DNA of 64,000 nucleotides, from contig NC_133123.1 in the NCBI RefSeq assembly GCF_033568475.1, forward strand, positions 141,190,062-141,254,061, read 5' to 3'. Under the pieces are notes generated by a model, which saw only the letters and a program-made list of their open reading frames with translations, ran no database searches and was not told the DNA's origin. Origin of the DNA: Henckelia pumila. Taxonomy: Eukaryota > Streptophyta > Magnoliopsida > Lamiales > Gesneriaceae. Numbering within the stretch: position 1 is the stretch's first letter; the number at the start of each line of letters is the position of its first letter. This document shows, piece by piece, positions 46,553 to 58,010 of this stretch. The translations under genes were made by a program, and so were the position numbers.

Positions 46553-48849
46553 GTTTTAATCATTTTCAGTGATTTTTTAAAATGATAGACTTTTGTGAAG
46601 TTGATGAATTTTTATTGACTTTCATAAAATATCACGGATTTACAAACAAATTTTCATGCATTCTTTGTAGAATTTTCGCAGGACTTTTATAGAGATTTGT
46701 AAATTTTTAATAAAATTACATGAATTTGTATCTTTAATATTTCTTATTATTTTTCATTTTTTTTTCTTTGAAGTAATAATTATTTGACATAAATAATAAC
46801 TTTATTTGAAATATTTTTTAAAATTTATTGATGAAAATGAATTTTATTTATTTTAAATGTATATATATATATATACATATATTAATGTAACAAAATAAAA
46901 AACTAAAAAATTTGTGGTTGTATAAAGTTAATTTTTTTTTTAAAAAAATATGATAACTTATAAATTATTTTATCAATTATATCATAAAAATTTATTTGTC
47001 AATTTTTATTTTTTATCATATATGTTATCCGGCTATTCAAATATTTGAATTAAATCATGTTATAATTTTTTAAATCATATATTATTATCATTAAATATTA
47101 TAATTATTGATATAAATCATAAATTAAAAAGCACAAAATAGTTCAAAATTTTCAAATTTTTGAATAATATTTTTTATTTTGATATTAGGAAAAGAACGAA
47201 AAAATACATGAAGATAAATAAATAATAAATATATAATATATATATATATAGTTGTATTTTGAGCATTAACGTTTAATTTGTATGTTCATGATTTTCATAA
47301 AGTTATTAAAAGTTCATTGACATTTTGAATAACACTAGACTTTTGTAAAGTTTTTAAAAGTCGAGTTTGAATATCACTTGACTTCTAAAACTCTAAAAAA
47401 GTCTATTTTGAATACCACTAGATTTCTATAGAGTATATAAAAGTCGTGAGTGAATACCACTAGACTTTTAGATGCAAAAAAAGTCATTAATTATTCTCAT
47501 TGAATACAAAAGTTCATTTGACAAAAACAAACATTCGTTTTTTACAAATTTGTTAAGAAAAAATTTATAATAATTTATTTTTAAAGTTACAAATAATATC
47601 TAAATATACACGATATTCACAAGCACCAAATGCATGGAGACGTGAATCGTTGGAGATCCAGGCAAGACGATCGCTCACGTATTTGACCAAATGTCGATTA
47701 GTTTAACTGGAATATTGATTGAGTACTTTTTGGAATATTAGTTTACTTATTGAGTTATAAGCATAACGAATATGATCAATTATTACATTGGATATAGACG
47801 AGATAGTTACCATTATTCATTCATTGCCTTTTAATTAGGCATGCCGATAATTTGGAGTGCTATCCGTGGCATTCAAATAAGACGCTAATATTCCGGCCGC
47901 AGTCATTTCATTCGTGGCATTCAAGACTTTTCCTTCTCACTAATCACTTTTAAAAAAATAATAATAATAAAAAGGAAAGAAAAAGAAAAAATAAAAAGAA
48001 AAAGAAAATTTCAAATTCACGTTCTATCTTAAAATTTAAACACAACTTTCTTTCTGGCTAATCTATTATATCAAAGTATATATTTAAATATAATAGTCAT
48101 TGATAAATATAATATAAATAAATATTTCGGATCAAATATACCACTCGGTCAATTGACCTCATTCGGGTGCCACATATATCAATGTCCGATTATGAAATAT
48201 ATATTTTATTGGTGGGCAAAATAAATTTCTCCTCCTGTTATTAATTTGTATTTTTTTTATTTTTATCCAATTAATAGTGAATTATATTTATATTTTTAGT
48301 CTTGTAATTTGTATTTTTTTTATTTTTAGTCATGTTAATTATAAATTTCTAATTTTACTCCTATATACTTTATATTGTTTCATTTTTTATCATTTAAATT
48401 TTATTTGCTTTCATTTTTGTTCTTTTTTCTGACCTCAATACATGATAGAATTCGATTAAAAAAGATCAAAAATAAAAATAACATATAAGTTAAAGGATAG
48501 AAAATGGAAACAAATACATTTACAAGACTACAAATGAAAATAAACCATAACATGGCCAAAATTGAAAGGAAAAAAATCCAATAACAAGACAAAAAATATA
48601 GTTCCCCTTCATGGGTGAAATATACATTTTCTATTGGATATTAGTTATTCGATTGATTAAAATTGTTCATGTTATAATAAGTGGTTAGAAGTTAAAAAAG
48701 GGGTTCAAATTCATAATAATAAATTTACTAGTTTTTTTGTTAAAATCTACTTGACAATAGATTTAAAATCTCAACCACTTATTTTTTAAGTCAGATTTCA
48801 AATTCATCGTAATATGTATCCTCTCAAATCATCCTTTCAAAATCCTTTA
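46553..48849. other. Intergenic, AT-rich, with a minisatellite
   Basis: No gene supported. The stretch 46553 to about 47500, together with 37051-37074, may be one MITE-like element (GGGTGTATTTTAATT at one end, a related GTATTCAATGAGAATAATT on the opposite strand near 47495) split by element C. It holds the minisatellite 47327-47486. Bases 48190-48650 have weak end-to-end complementarity (AAATATATATTTTATTG against AAATGTATATTTCACCC) and could be another MITE. Confidence 0.4.
47327..47486. repeat. Minisatellite, 41-42 bp unit, about 3.8 copies
   Basis: Units begin GAATAACACTAGACTTTTGT at 47327, 47369, 47410 and 47452. Most contain GACTTTT and, some 15 bp on, AAAAGTC, so each can fold. Confidence 0.85.
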
Positions 48850-49117
48850 GGCTGTGTTTTGATTATTGAAGTATTTAAAATATATTTTAATGTATTTTTG
48901 TTGTTTAAAGAGAAATCCATAAATTTCATGTTAATTGACATAAATTTCAAATACGCGTATAAGTTAATAATATTATTTAAAATTCATTTTCTTTTTATTA
49001 TAAATAATAAAAAACATCAAGGAGTAGATTTAAGATTTAATATATTGTTTTATTGTAAACAATAAAACAATCAAAATTAAACTCATTGATTTCAAACTCA
49101 TCAATCCAAACATAACC
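48850..49117. mobile_element. PIF/Harbinger-type (Tourist-like) MITE, TSD TTA
   Basis: 268 bp with ends GGCTGTGTTTTGATTATTGA and, inverted, GGTTATGTTTGGATTGATGA. TTA at 48847-48849 and again at 49118-49120. The second TTA is also the left target site of the neighbouring transposon. Confidence 0.75.
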
Positions 49118-50010
49118 TTAGGTCATGCTTGGTAGGATGGAATGAGGTGGGAATGGAATGAGTATTCCAACCCTCATTCCAAATCTCGTGCTTGGTAAAT
49201 AAATAAAAGTAGGAATCCTCATTTCTATGGAATACTCATTCCCAAATTCATGGGAATAGTGATTCCTTTGATTATATCAAGGAATCACAATTCCATTCCT
49301 TACTCTATCTACTATTTTATTTTATCTTCCAAAATTATCTGATGATATTTTTTTTAACGTGATAAAATCATATTTTTTTTCTTCCAATCTATATCATCTT
49401 CTTTTTTTCCATTTATATCGTCTCCCGCCATATTCTTTCATTTTATACATATCTTTCCTTTACTCTCTCAATTTTTTCACGTCTCTCGAAGGTAAATTTA
49501 AATTAATTTTCACCACCTTGTCTTTTTATATGTAATCTATGAAAACTTTCGTTCTTCATAACATCTCCTTTCTTGGTGGGTTTTTATTTTAATTTTGAGA
49601 TGCTTTTCGTATTGTTCTTGATTGTTTATTGTGTGCCAATTTGTCTATGTTTTCTTCGCCATCTTAAAATATATATGTTACTTCTAATTTTGCTTTTGGA
49701 CTAATATTTTTTATCGTATAAATAATGGGTGTTTTCTTCTTCCTAATAAATTTGTTTTTGTGTTGCGAAACATAGCTTTAATCTTTGTTTGATATCTCAA
49801 TTTGTATGCTTGTCATAGTTGCGACCAGTAGCATGGTGGCAAGAATTAACAAATAAATGGGATTTGATTTAATTAATTATCCTTTATGATTATTAACTAG
49901 AAAATGAAGTTTTAAAAGTATATAATATGTTTCAACAAGTAGGAATTTATCGTGTTAATTTTTTTGGACTAACCCAGCTAATATATTTTCTTTTTAATAT
50001 ATTTGCAGCT

Positions 50011-51423
50011 ATGGCAAGATTAAGTTTAGCAACAAAAAAACTGGCAAGAAAAAAGAAATACATAGCAATGATATCTTTTTGGTTGAATATAATGCAGTTA
50101 GTAAATTGGTTTTGGATAATTGTTCTTAAATTTACAGAAAATCACAATAGGTTTATTATTTCAAGGTCAATACATGAACGTAATTTTTATGAGAGGAGAA
50201 AATATATTGAAAAAATAATTTATGCAAACGATAGAGTATGTTACAATTTAATTAGAATGAATAGGACAACTTTTGTTCGTTTATGCTCTAAACTTGAAGC
50301 AATAGGTATAATTTCATCGACCAATAATATGTTAGTGGATGAACAAGTTGCATTGGCATTGCATATTTTGGCTCATCACGTAAAACATAGAGTTATAAAT
50401 GCTAATTTTGAACGTTTCGGGGAAACAATTAGTAGATATTTCAAAAAAAGTGATAAATGCTCTAATTAGACTTCAAGGAGAACTACTTAAGAAAGCCGAG
50501 GCAGTGCCTGATGACTCTACGGATGAGAGATGGAAATATTTTAAGGTATTTTAGTTAGTTTATATTTATTATATAGAAGTTAGTTTATATATGTTATAAT
50601 ATACTTATTAGAGATTTTTTAATGATAGGGGTGTTTAGGGGCTCTAGATGGCACTCATATCAAGGTTCGTGTGTCTTCAGAAGACAAACCAAAATATCGC
50701 ACACGCAAAAATGAAATCGCTACTAATGTATTAGGAGTGTGCTCCCATGATATGCAATTTATCTATGTGTTGACCGGTTGGGAAGGATCAGCCGCTGATG
50801 GTAGAGTTCTAAGAAATGCTATAAGTAGGAGAAATGGTTTAGTTGTTCCTCGTGGTATGATTCATCCATCATAATTTTTTGAAAATTAACATAACTAGTG
50901 ATGTATTGAAGACAAACTCATTAATTGTTGTATATTTTTTTAAGGTTCCTACTATCTTGTGGATGCCGGATATTCCAATTGTGATGGATTTCTTGCACCA
51001 TTTCGAGGTCAAAGATACCACCTGAATGATTGGAGTGAAAGACATCAACCTACTACTTATAAAGAATTATTCAACATGAAACATTCTTCTGCTAGAAATG
51101 TAATAGAGAGATTGTTTGGAATGTTAAAGAGTCGTTGGGGAATCCTTAGAAGTCCCTCGTATTATCCAATTAAAATTCAAAATCGCATCATCATGGCATG
51201 TTTTTTACTTCATAATTTTATAAGACAAGAAATGGTTGGTTATCAATCAGATAATGATAGTCCACTAGTTCAAGAAGAACAAGAGGAAAGCCTAAACACT
51301 AATGTCGTTGATGCAGAAAAACTTGTTACTGTAATTGAGCCTTCTAACGAATGGACTGAATTTAGAAGAAATCTTGCAGATAATATGTTCAATACTTGGG
51401 CAGCTCAAAGAAATCATATATGA
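50011..51423 (+). pseudogene. PIF/Harbinger DDE transposase (HARBI1-like), one-base frameshift
   Basis: The nuclease that excises and reinserts the element. Three exons: 50011-50545, 50629-50854, 50945-51423, about 412 codons once one extra base is allowed for. The ATG at 50011 is preferred because TTTGCAG ends 3 bases before it, implying a 5' UTR intron. Exon 1 has the helical N-terminal region (LCSKLEAIGI, VALALHILAHHVKHRV, RFGETISRYFKK). A run of seven A at 50443-50449 shifts the frame; the downstream reading LIRLQGELLKKAEAVP is otherwise clean. The triad is D in GALDGTHIKV, D in LVDAGYSNC and E in NVIERLFGML. The protein lacks DNA-binding motifs, as usual, and relies on the Myb-like partner. 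Confidence 0.9.
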
Positions 51424-51605
51424 TTTGTTTTGTTATAGAATAAATAGATTGGATTGTTGGTGCAATGAAATTTTTTGTTAAATATTTTTATTTTTTAATT
51501 AGTGTTATTTTTTGTTTTTTCTCGTAATTTTTTTTTATGTAGATAGTGCGAAAAACATTTTTTTCTTTTATAATTCTATCATTTTATTGGCTTATTTAAT
51601 GAAGA

Positions 51606-52615
51606 ATGAACAATCAAAACCAAGATCAGAGAGGTCTAGGCAAGAACAAGAGAAAATGGAAGCATGAAGAAGATGCCAAACTTGTTGAAGCACTTTTAGA
51701 TATGGTAAATCTTGGAGCATATAAAGCAGAAAATGGTTTCAAGCCTGGATATCTTAATTATGTTGAGGAGAAGATGCAAGTTTCTTTACCCAATTCAGGT
51801 TTGAAGGCCAAACCACATATTGAATCAAGAATTAAGGTCTTCAAGAGAGATTTTCATATTGTTTATGATATGTTGAATGACCCCAATATAAGTGGTTTTG
51901 GTTATGATCCAATAAAAAAATGTATTACTGCAGAAAAAGCCGTATGGAATTTATATATTCAGGTTTGCATATTTAGTTGGTTATATATTTTCTCATATTG
52001 TTGATTATTTAGTGACTATTACAAAAACTATTATTTTTCCAGAGTCATCCTACTCATTCAGCATGGAGAAACAAGTCATTCCCATTCTATGACGAGCTAA
52101 TTATCATTTTCGGAAAAGATCAAGCAACAGGGTTGAGCGCCGAAAATTCCGTTGATATGATGGAAGAGATACAAAGAGAAGAACCCAATAATAACAATGG
52201 TATTGAAACAACGGTAGAAGATGGTCTTGAAGATTTTGATAATTATAATTCATTTTCTCCTATGCAATCTCCAAGAAGTGAAGGATTTCACAACCAAAAG
52301 AAGCGAAAGAGAAGCAAAAGCAATGATAACATGATTTCCATGGTAGATATTAAAGATGCGGCTTCAATTATTGGAAGTGAAATTAGCAAAGCAAGACAAG
52401 TTTTTGCGAAAGCAATTGGAGTTGATGCAGAAATTTCAGAAAAACGGCAAAAAATTAATTCTGAGATAAGAAAGATTTCTAATCTTACTGCTGGAGAAAT
52501 CGTGAAAGCAGTGTGTCTCATAGAAAAATCTGACGAGTTAATTGAAGTGTTTTTTAGCATGTTGGAACAAGAAAAAGAGCAGTTGGTTGAAGCTATTAAC
52601 AATGGTGCTGTCTAA
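51606..52615 (+). CDS. Myb/SANT-like DNA-binding protein of the PIF/Harbinger element
   Basis: The partner protein of PIF/Harbinger transposases, which binds the element ends and helps bring the transposase to the nucleus. Exons 51606-51962 and 52043-52615 (donor CAG-GTTTGC, acceptor TTTTTCCAG) join in frame to 309 residues. Residues about 14-110 form a trihelix-type Myb-like domain (RKWKHEEDAKLVEALLDMV, AKPHIESRIKVFKRDF, AEKAVWNLYI), followed by HSAWRNKSFPFYDEL. A central acidic stretch precedes the basic KKRKRSKS, a likely nuclear signal near residue 205. The C-terminal part is helical and charged. It is intact, in contrast to the transposase 180 bp upstream on the same strand. Confidence 0.88.
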
Positions 52616-53142
52616 AGTTTTTGAAAAAATAAAAGAATAGTTGGCCAATATCGTTTGTCATACTTTGGGTGATGACTAGAAAACCATATTCCTTATTTTT
52701 CTCTTTTGGAAATCAACAATACATTATTTAATATGTTTGTTATTTAAAATTAGTTGGAATTTTTTGGTTGCTACTAATTTGAAATTTGTTTGTAACAAGT
52801 TCGTAATTTTGTTACTTGTTTTTATTTTTTTTTAAAAAAAACCTTCATAAAAATAGAATAAAATGAATACACATATTTTGCATATGTTATTTTTATTCAT
52901 TTGACATAAAGGGTAATTTTGTCAGTGAAAATAATTTTATTCCATTCCAACGGTTTATTTTGAGCTACCAATCATAATATTGGAATCAAATAAGTAATTA
53001 GTATTTCATTCCCAACCTCATTCACTTTTGATGCCAAGCATTGGAAAGGAATATACATGTCATTCCATTCTCACACTAATTCAATTCCATAATGGATTCC
53101 ATTCATAGCTTGCCGCATTCCTGTCTACCAAGCATGACCTTA

Positions 53143-55054
53143 AATTCGAAATCCTCCAAATGTATCGTGCCCTCTTTGGCAAATTAACAAACCATCTTCT
53201 CATCTTTACTCGGGATTTTTTTTTTTTGCAAAAATGAATATCTTTACTTGGCCTTTGATCAAGTGATTGCCCATATGCTGCATGCACAATCTCATATATA
53301 TGATTTTATATTTTCTTTGAGAGGAATCTCACGATCCATCACGGAAACTTCGATCCTACTCCATGAGTATTATCCCATGGGGTAAATACAATTAATTGTG
53401 CCATGAGTATTATTTTATGCATAAAATAATATAGTGTGCTAAGGAAAGAAAAGGGAAAAAGAAGCCTACATGGAAAGTGAGTATTATTTTATCCAAATTT
53501 TCCTTAAATTTGGAATGTATGATTCTCTTTGTCTACATATACATATGTATAGGTTTGATCTTCTAGGCTATCATTTATGAAGAAAATTTGGGTTGGGCTG
53601 AGCAAGAATCCAAATAACTATGCTTGTCTTATTGGCCTCACTTGGGCTCTCTTAGCAAACAGGTATCATCCATGTACATTTTCTGGCTTGCCGATCTGTG
53701 TCTCTCTATCTACATATACATATGTATAGGTTTGATCTTCCAGGCTATCATCGTGATACAGATGGAATCTGAAAATGCCTGGCATAGTGGAAGGATCGGT
53801 ATTATTTTATATGTCTAATGTTTTTCTATTATTCATATTATATATAGCATATTCATGTAATTTGATTATCTTATTTTATGCATTAAAAATTAGAGTATTC
53901 GTCACTTTCAAGGATATAAAATTTCTTTCAATAATTTTTTATTTGGGAAAATATATATAATCAAAGTACATTTTGCCAAATTTGACAAAATTCTGGGTTA
54001 AAAACATTTGAATGGACCATATCACATCAGCAAATAAAATCAATTGATCTGCAAAGAGATCTGATCCATATATCTAATTACTGTTGGAGGTAGCCACCCT
54101 AAAGATAGCATGTACTGGATGAGAGCAGCATGTACTGGACCAAATCTTGGATCTCAATTATATACAAATCAATGTTCAGTTCTTTACTTGGCATTTCACC
54201 TTAAAGAAACACATGTGACATGATGTTTAATATTGATTGTAAAATCGAAAATTTATCGTTTTACTAAAAGTTCATGTTGTGAACTCAATCTGAAGAAGAT
54301 AATAAGAATCTATGACCACAAAAAACGCCATGCTGTACTACAATAGTTCTACTAGCGACGGATTTTGTAACAATAATTTGGTTAAACAGAATTAATCAGA
54401 TTTACTTATTTTTTAATTGTTTAGTGACGGATCCAAAAATTTTGTTCAGGGGGCACAATGAATAGCAGAACCATGTGTTGCTCTGCTCGGTGATAGCTTG
54501 GGTGTCCAATTTTTTTTCCTATTTTTTATAAATTAAATTTAGTCCACTTTGTCAATATCTCTGTGAACAATTTTAAAAATAAAAAGATTCAAGTTAAAGA
54601 CATTAAAAAAATTGAGAGGTTAGAAAATTTTAATCTGGATAAAAATAAAAATCTGGCTCCGTTATTGGATATAATTCATAAAAAAATCACGAATACATAA
54701 TTTATATCACTAAAAGACGAGCAAAAAAGTTAAAGTAAAAAGACCCGGGCCCTGATTTAATATTTAATGATCAAACGATCAAAATTAATTAATATAAACA
54801 ACAAAAACGTGTTAAAAGTTTTTGTTTTGGTCCTACAAAAATTTTGGGATGACCTATCCATAAATAGGACATCCCAAAAACCTGTACAACACAAGTATAT
54901 TATCTTCAATTCATAATAATTTTATTATATAACTATTTGATAAGTCGCTAAATATTTTATTTTTCAAAATATATAATATCAATATGAGTTAAAATTGACA
55001 TTTACCATATTTTATTTTATTACATAAATGATACAAGTATATAATAAAAATTTA
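53143..55054. other. Intergenic, AT-rich, no gene
   Basis: Contains a direct repeat of about 45 bp (53531-53575 and 53706-53750), a repeat-like start GTGACGGATCCAAAAATTTT at 54424 and a 16-bp-stem hairpin at 54842-54879. No supported ORF. Confidence 0.5.
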
Positions 55055-56468
55055 GAGTTATTTACACCAAACACCCCTGTGAAATATTAAAAATGCACAT
55101 TTCTCCCCTGTGAAATTTTAATAGGCATCTTCAACCCTAACCTTTTAAAAAATTAGCACACTCGCCCCATCAGATGAGTGATTGTTGCGCACGCTCCCCT
55201 CATGCGACTGGACAAATATTTTGATATATTTTTTTGCACCAAATACCCTGTGAAATATTAAAAATTCATTTTTAACCCCTGTGAAAATAATTTTTAAATC
55301 TATTCAACTCATAATACACAATTTTTAATAAAATCCAATTATAAATATTTAGCAAACATTTTTTGTTTCAGTAATTTTTATTTTTTATTTTAATTGTATT
55401 ATCATTAATTAATTATTTTCTAAAAAATATTATTACTTTATAATGTTATCATTATTTTATTAAACTCACTTCGTATTTTCAACTTTTCCATTAAACATGC
55501 ATTCATAAACAAGTATTTAAATAATTTCAAGTACCAAAATATTGAACTAAACCGATAAGTTCAAACATATTGCTTTTTAATTTAGGACTATATATTATTG
55601 AACCAAAATTAAAATTTTTCTAGAATATGCATTGCACAATTTGTAATAAATAATAAAAAAATAACATGCTTATATAATTCTAATTTGAAAAAGTAACACT
55701 TATCATTTGGTTCAATATTTTGATATTTTTAGATATTTAAAGCCTTATTTATGAATCATGTTTAATGGAGAAGTTGAAAACACAAAGTGATTTGATAAAA
55801 ATAATGATAACGAGATAAAGTAATAAGTTTTTTAAAAAATAAATTAATTATAAATTATAAATTTAAAATAAAAAATAAAAATAAATAAAATAAAATAAAA
55901 AATGTTTGAAAAATATTTTATAATTAGATCTTAATAAATATTTTGTATTATTATTTAATGCAAATTCTGCAATGCATTTTAAAAAATTTAGATTTTGGTT
56001 CAAAAATCTATAATCCTAAATTGAAAATTAATATGCATGAAATTATCATTTTGATTTAATATTTTGGTACTTTTTAAATCTCTCAAAAAAATAATATTTT
56101 TTGGAAAATAATTATATAATCATAATAAATTAAAAATTAAAAATAATATTAATAAACGAAAAGTGTTTGCAAAATATTTTATAATTAAATTTTAATAAAA
56201 ATTGTGTATTATGAGTTGAATAGATTTAAAAATTATTTTCACGGGGTCAAATATGCTTTTTTAATATTTCACAGGGGTATTTGGTGCAAAAAAAAATATC
56301 AAAATCTTTGTCCAGTCGCATGAGGGGCGCGTGCACAACAATCACTCATCTGATGGGGCGAGTGTGCTAATTTTTTAAAAGGTTAGGGTTGAAGATGCCT
56401 ATTAAAATTTCACATGGGAGAAGTGTGCATTTTCAATATTTGACAGGGGTGTTTGGTACAAATAAATC
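55055..56468. mobile_element. Mutator-like element with long inverted repeats (1414 bp), TSD TAAAAATTTA
   Basis: TAAAAATTTA at 55045-55054 recurs at 56469-56478 (9 or 10 bp). The arms are each at least 250 bp and inverted: GAGTTATTTACACCAAACAC against GATTTATTTGTACCAAACAC, then CATCTTCAACCCTAACCTTT and the CCCCATCAGATGAGTGATTG block in both. The centre is AT-rich, with no transposase. Wording such as CCCCTGTGAAA in the arms resembles the smaller MITEs at 34260 and 36138. Confidence 0.88.
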
Positions 56469-56666
56469 TAAAAATTTATATCAAAACTTGATGGGCTCGG
56501 ACCCTATATGAAACCGCCCATGCTAAGTTGTATACACAAAATGGAGATTTGAGTAGGAAGAGAGAAATAAGCAAACACACGCACATTTATTCATTAATAA
56601 TAATTTAACAAATAACAATAACACAGGCAACACATCACATACTGTAACACCACCTTGAAACAAGTT

Positions 56667-57034
56667 TTAATTCTCAAACAAATTGATCAAGATACTCTTC
56701 CACCGTTTCGTATATTCAACTTCTAGATAGAGCTCTGTGGCCTCAACCCCGAACGACGGATCGATCTCGAAGTATGTCTGATCCCCCTTAACATAGATCG
56801 AGTGGTTGATTGAGAGTAAGACGTTGGCAGGTAATGGAGTTTCAGAAATTTGTTTCAAGACTTGTTCTTCGGGAACATACTTTTTCTCCGTTATTTTACC
56901 AATATTCTTCTCCCATAACACAACAAGGGTGTTGATTAATGAATAGATATTCTTGTGTAGCTTGATGTACAGAACCTTGTTCAATGTTCTTGGATCATCC
57001 GCTGCTTTGATATCATGCTCATAGTTGAAGACAG
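56667..57034 (-). pseudogene. IFR/PCBER-like copy 2, exon remnant
   Basis: Only the last exon survives, starting after an acceptor at 57035-57036. The minus strand reads AVFNYEHDIKAADDPRTLNK; the five residues usually between HDI and KA are missing (15-bp deletion). It then reads VVLWEKNIGKITEKKYVPEE, and HSIYVKGDQTYFEIDPSFGV. A frameshift after EVEYT replaces the usual C-terminus. No earlier exon is visible to the right, and a Mutator-like element ends about 190 bp downstream. The 3' flank (56560-56660) matches those of copies 1 and 3. Confidence 0.85.
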
Positions 57035-58010
57035 CTACAAAGCGTGGACAAATACAAAGAAAGACAACATCAGAATGATATGTAATTCTTTGATGGATGA
57101 TTAAATTTTATATACTTTTGTTTATTAGAGTCTATTTTTACGATGCATTGATTGTTCTTATTTGAAATTTTGTTTGGATTTGAGAGTATAAGTGTTACTT
57201 GGTTATATTGTATTTCAATAACTTTTAAAACTGTCCATATTATATTTCAATATCTGTTATCGAAGTTTGTAAATAATTATGTTACTTGCAGACATATTTT
57301 TTTGACAGTTTGCATGCTTCATCTTTCGAGATTTCCATTGATAGTGAAAAGGTGGTGAAATAATCTCGTGTTAGCAGGTTGCAACTCTCAATCGTGGTGT
57401 TTATTCATGCATACAGTTGGAGTGTCTAGCTCATAACACGAATGCCATATTCGGATATTAATAAGTTGTGAAGATGAACAAAGATTGATCCAAAATTATA
57501 TTATCAAATGCGAATGGATTGTTGCAGATAAATTTCGAGTAATTTATTGATTTTTTTTTATCATTATGCTTATAGTTTGTAGTTTGAGAGATTGAACTAT
57601 GATTTTTTTTTAATCATCATGGAGTTTCGTGGTATAAGTTTACATTATGTGTTGATAAAAAAAATAATCTTATTGTTTAAATTTTATGATGATGTATTGA
57701 AATGTTCATTTTGTAGCTACTAGGTCGAGTATTTACTTTAGATACCTAAGTGTGCACAACTTCATTTTTTGAGTGGAGAAACTCAATTATAAATAATCTT
57801 AGATTTAGCATAACTAGTAGAAATTGTAGAGCGTTCTTCGAATAAGTTGAGTATAATATTCAGATAATTGAGAAGTACGCAAAATAAGTCGAGTGTGTAT
57901 ATTTTCGTTTTTTATGAGTATGTGTTTAAAAGTGTAGAAAACAAGGTACAAATAATATTTTTTGAAGAGTGTGTATTCAAAGGTCGAGTGTGTGTATTCA
58001 ATTGTACGTA
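57035..58010. other. Intergenic, AT-rich, no gene
   Basis: No supported ORF. Several short T-rich runs; near 57880-58000 GAGTGTGTAT recurs just before the long tandem array. Confidence 0.4.

Larger units (their letters stand above)
49121..53139 (+). mobile_element. PIF/Harbinger transposon with both genes, TSD TTA
   Basis: 4019 bp. The ends are GGTCATGCTTGGTAGGATGG and, inverted, GGTCATGCTTGGTAGACAGG; the first 15 bp are identical. TTA at 49118-49120 and 53140-53142 is the usual 3-bp target site. Subterminal GGAATGAG/ATTCC words are abundant at both ends. It carries a DDE transposase and a Myb-like DNA-binding protein in the same direction, the standard autonomous layout of this superfamily. 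The only clear lesion is one extra A in the transposase. Confidence 0.92.
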
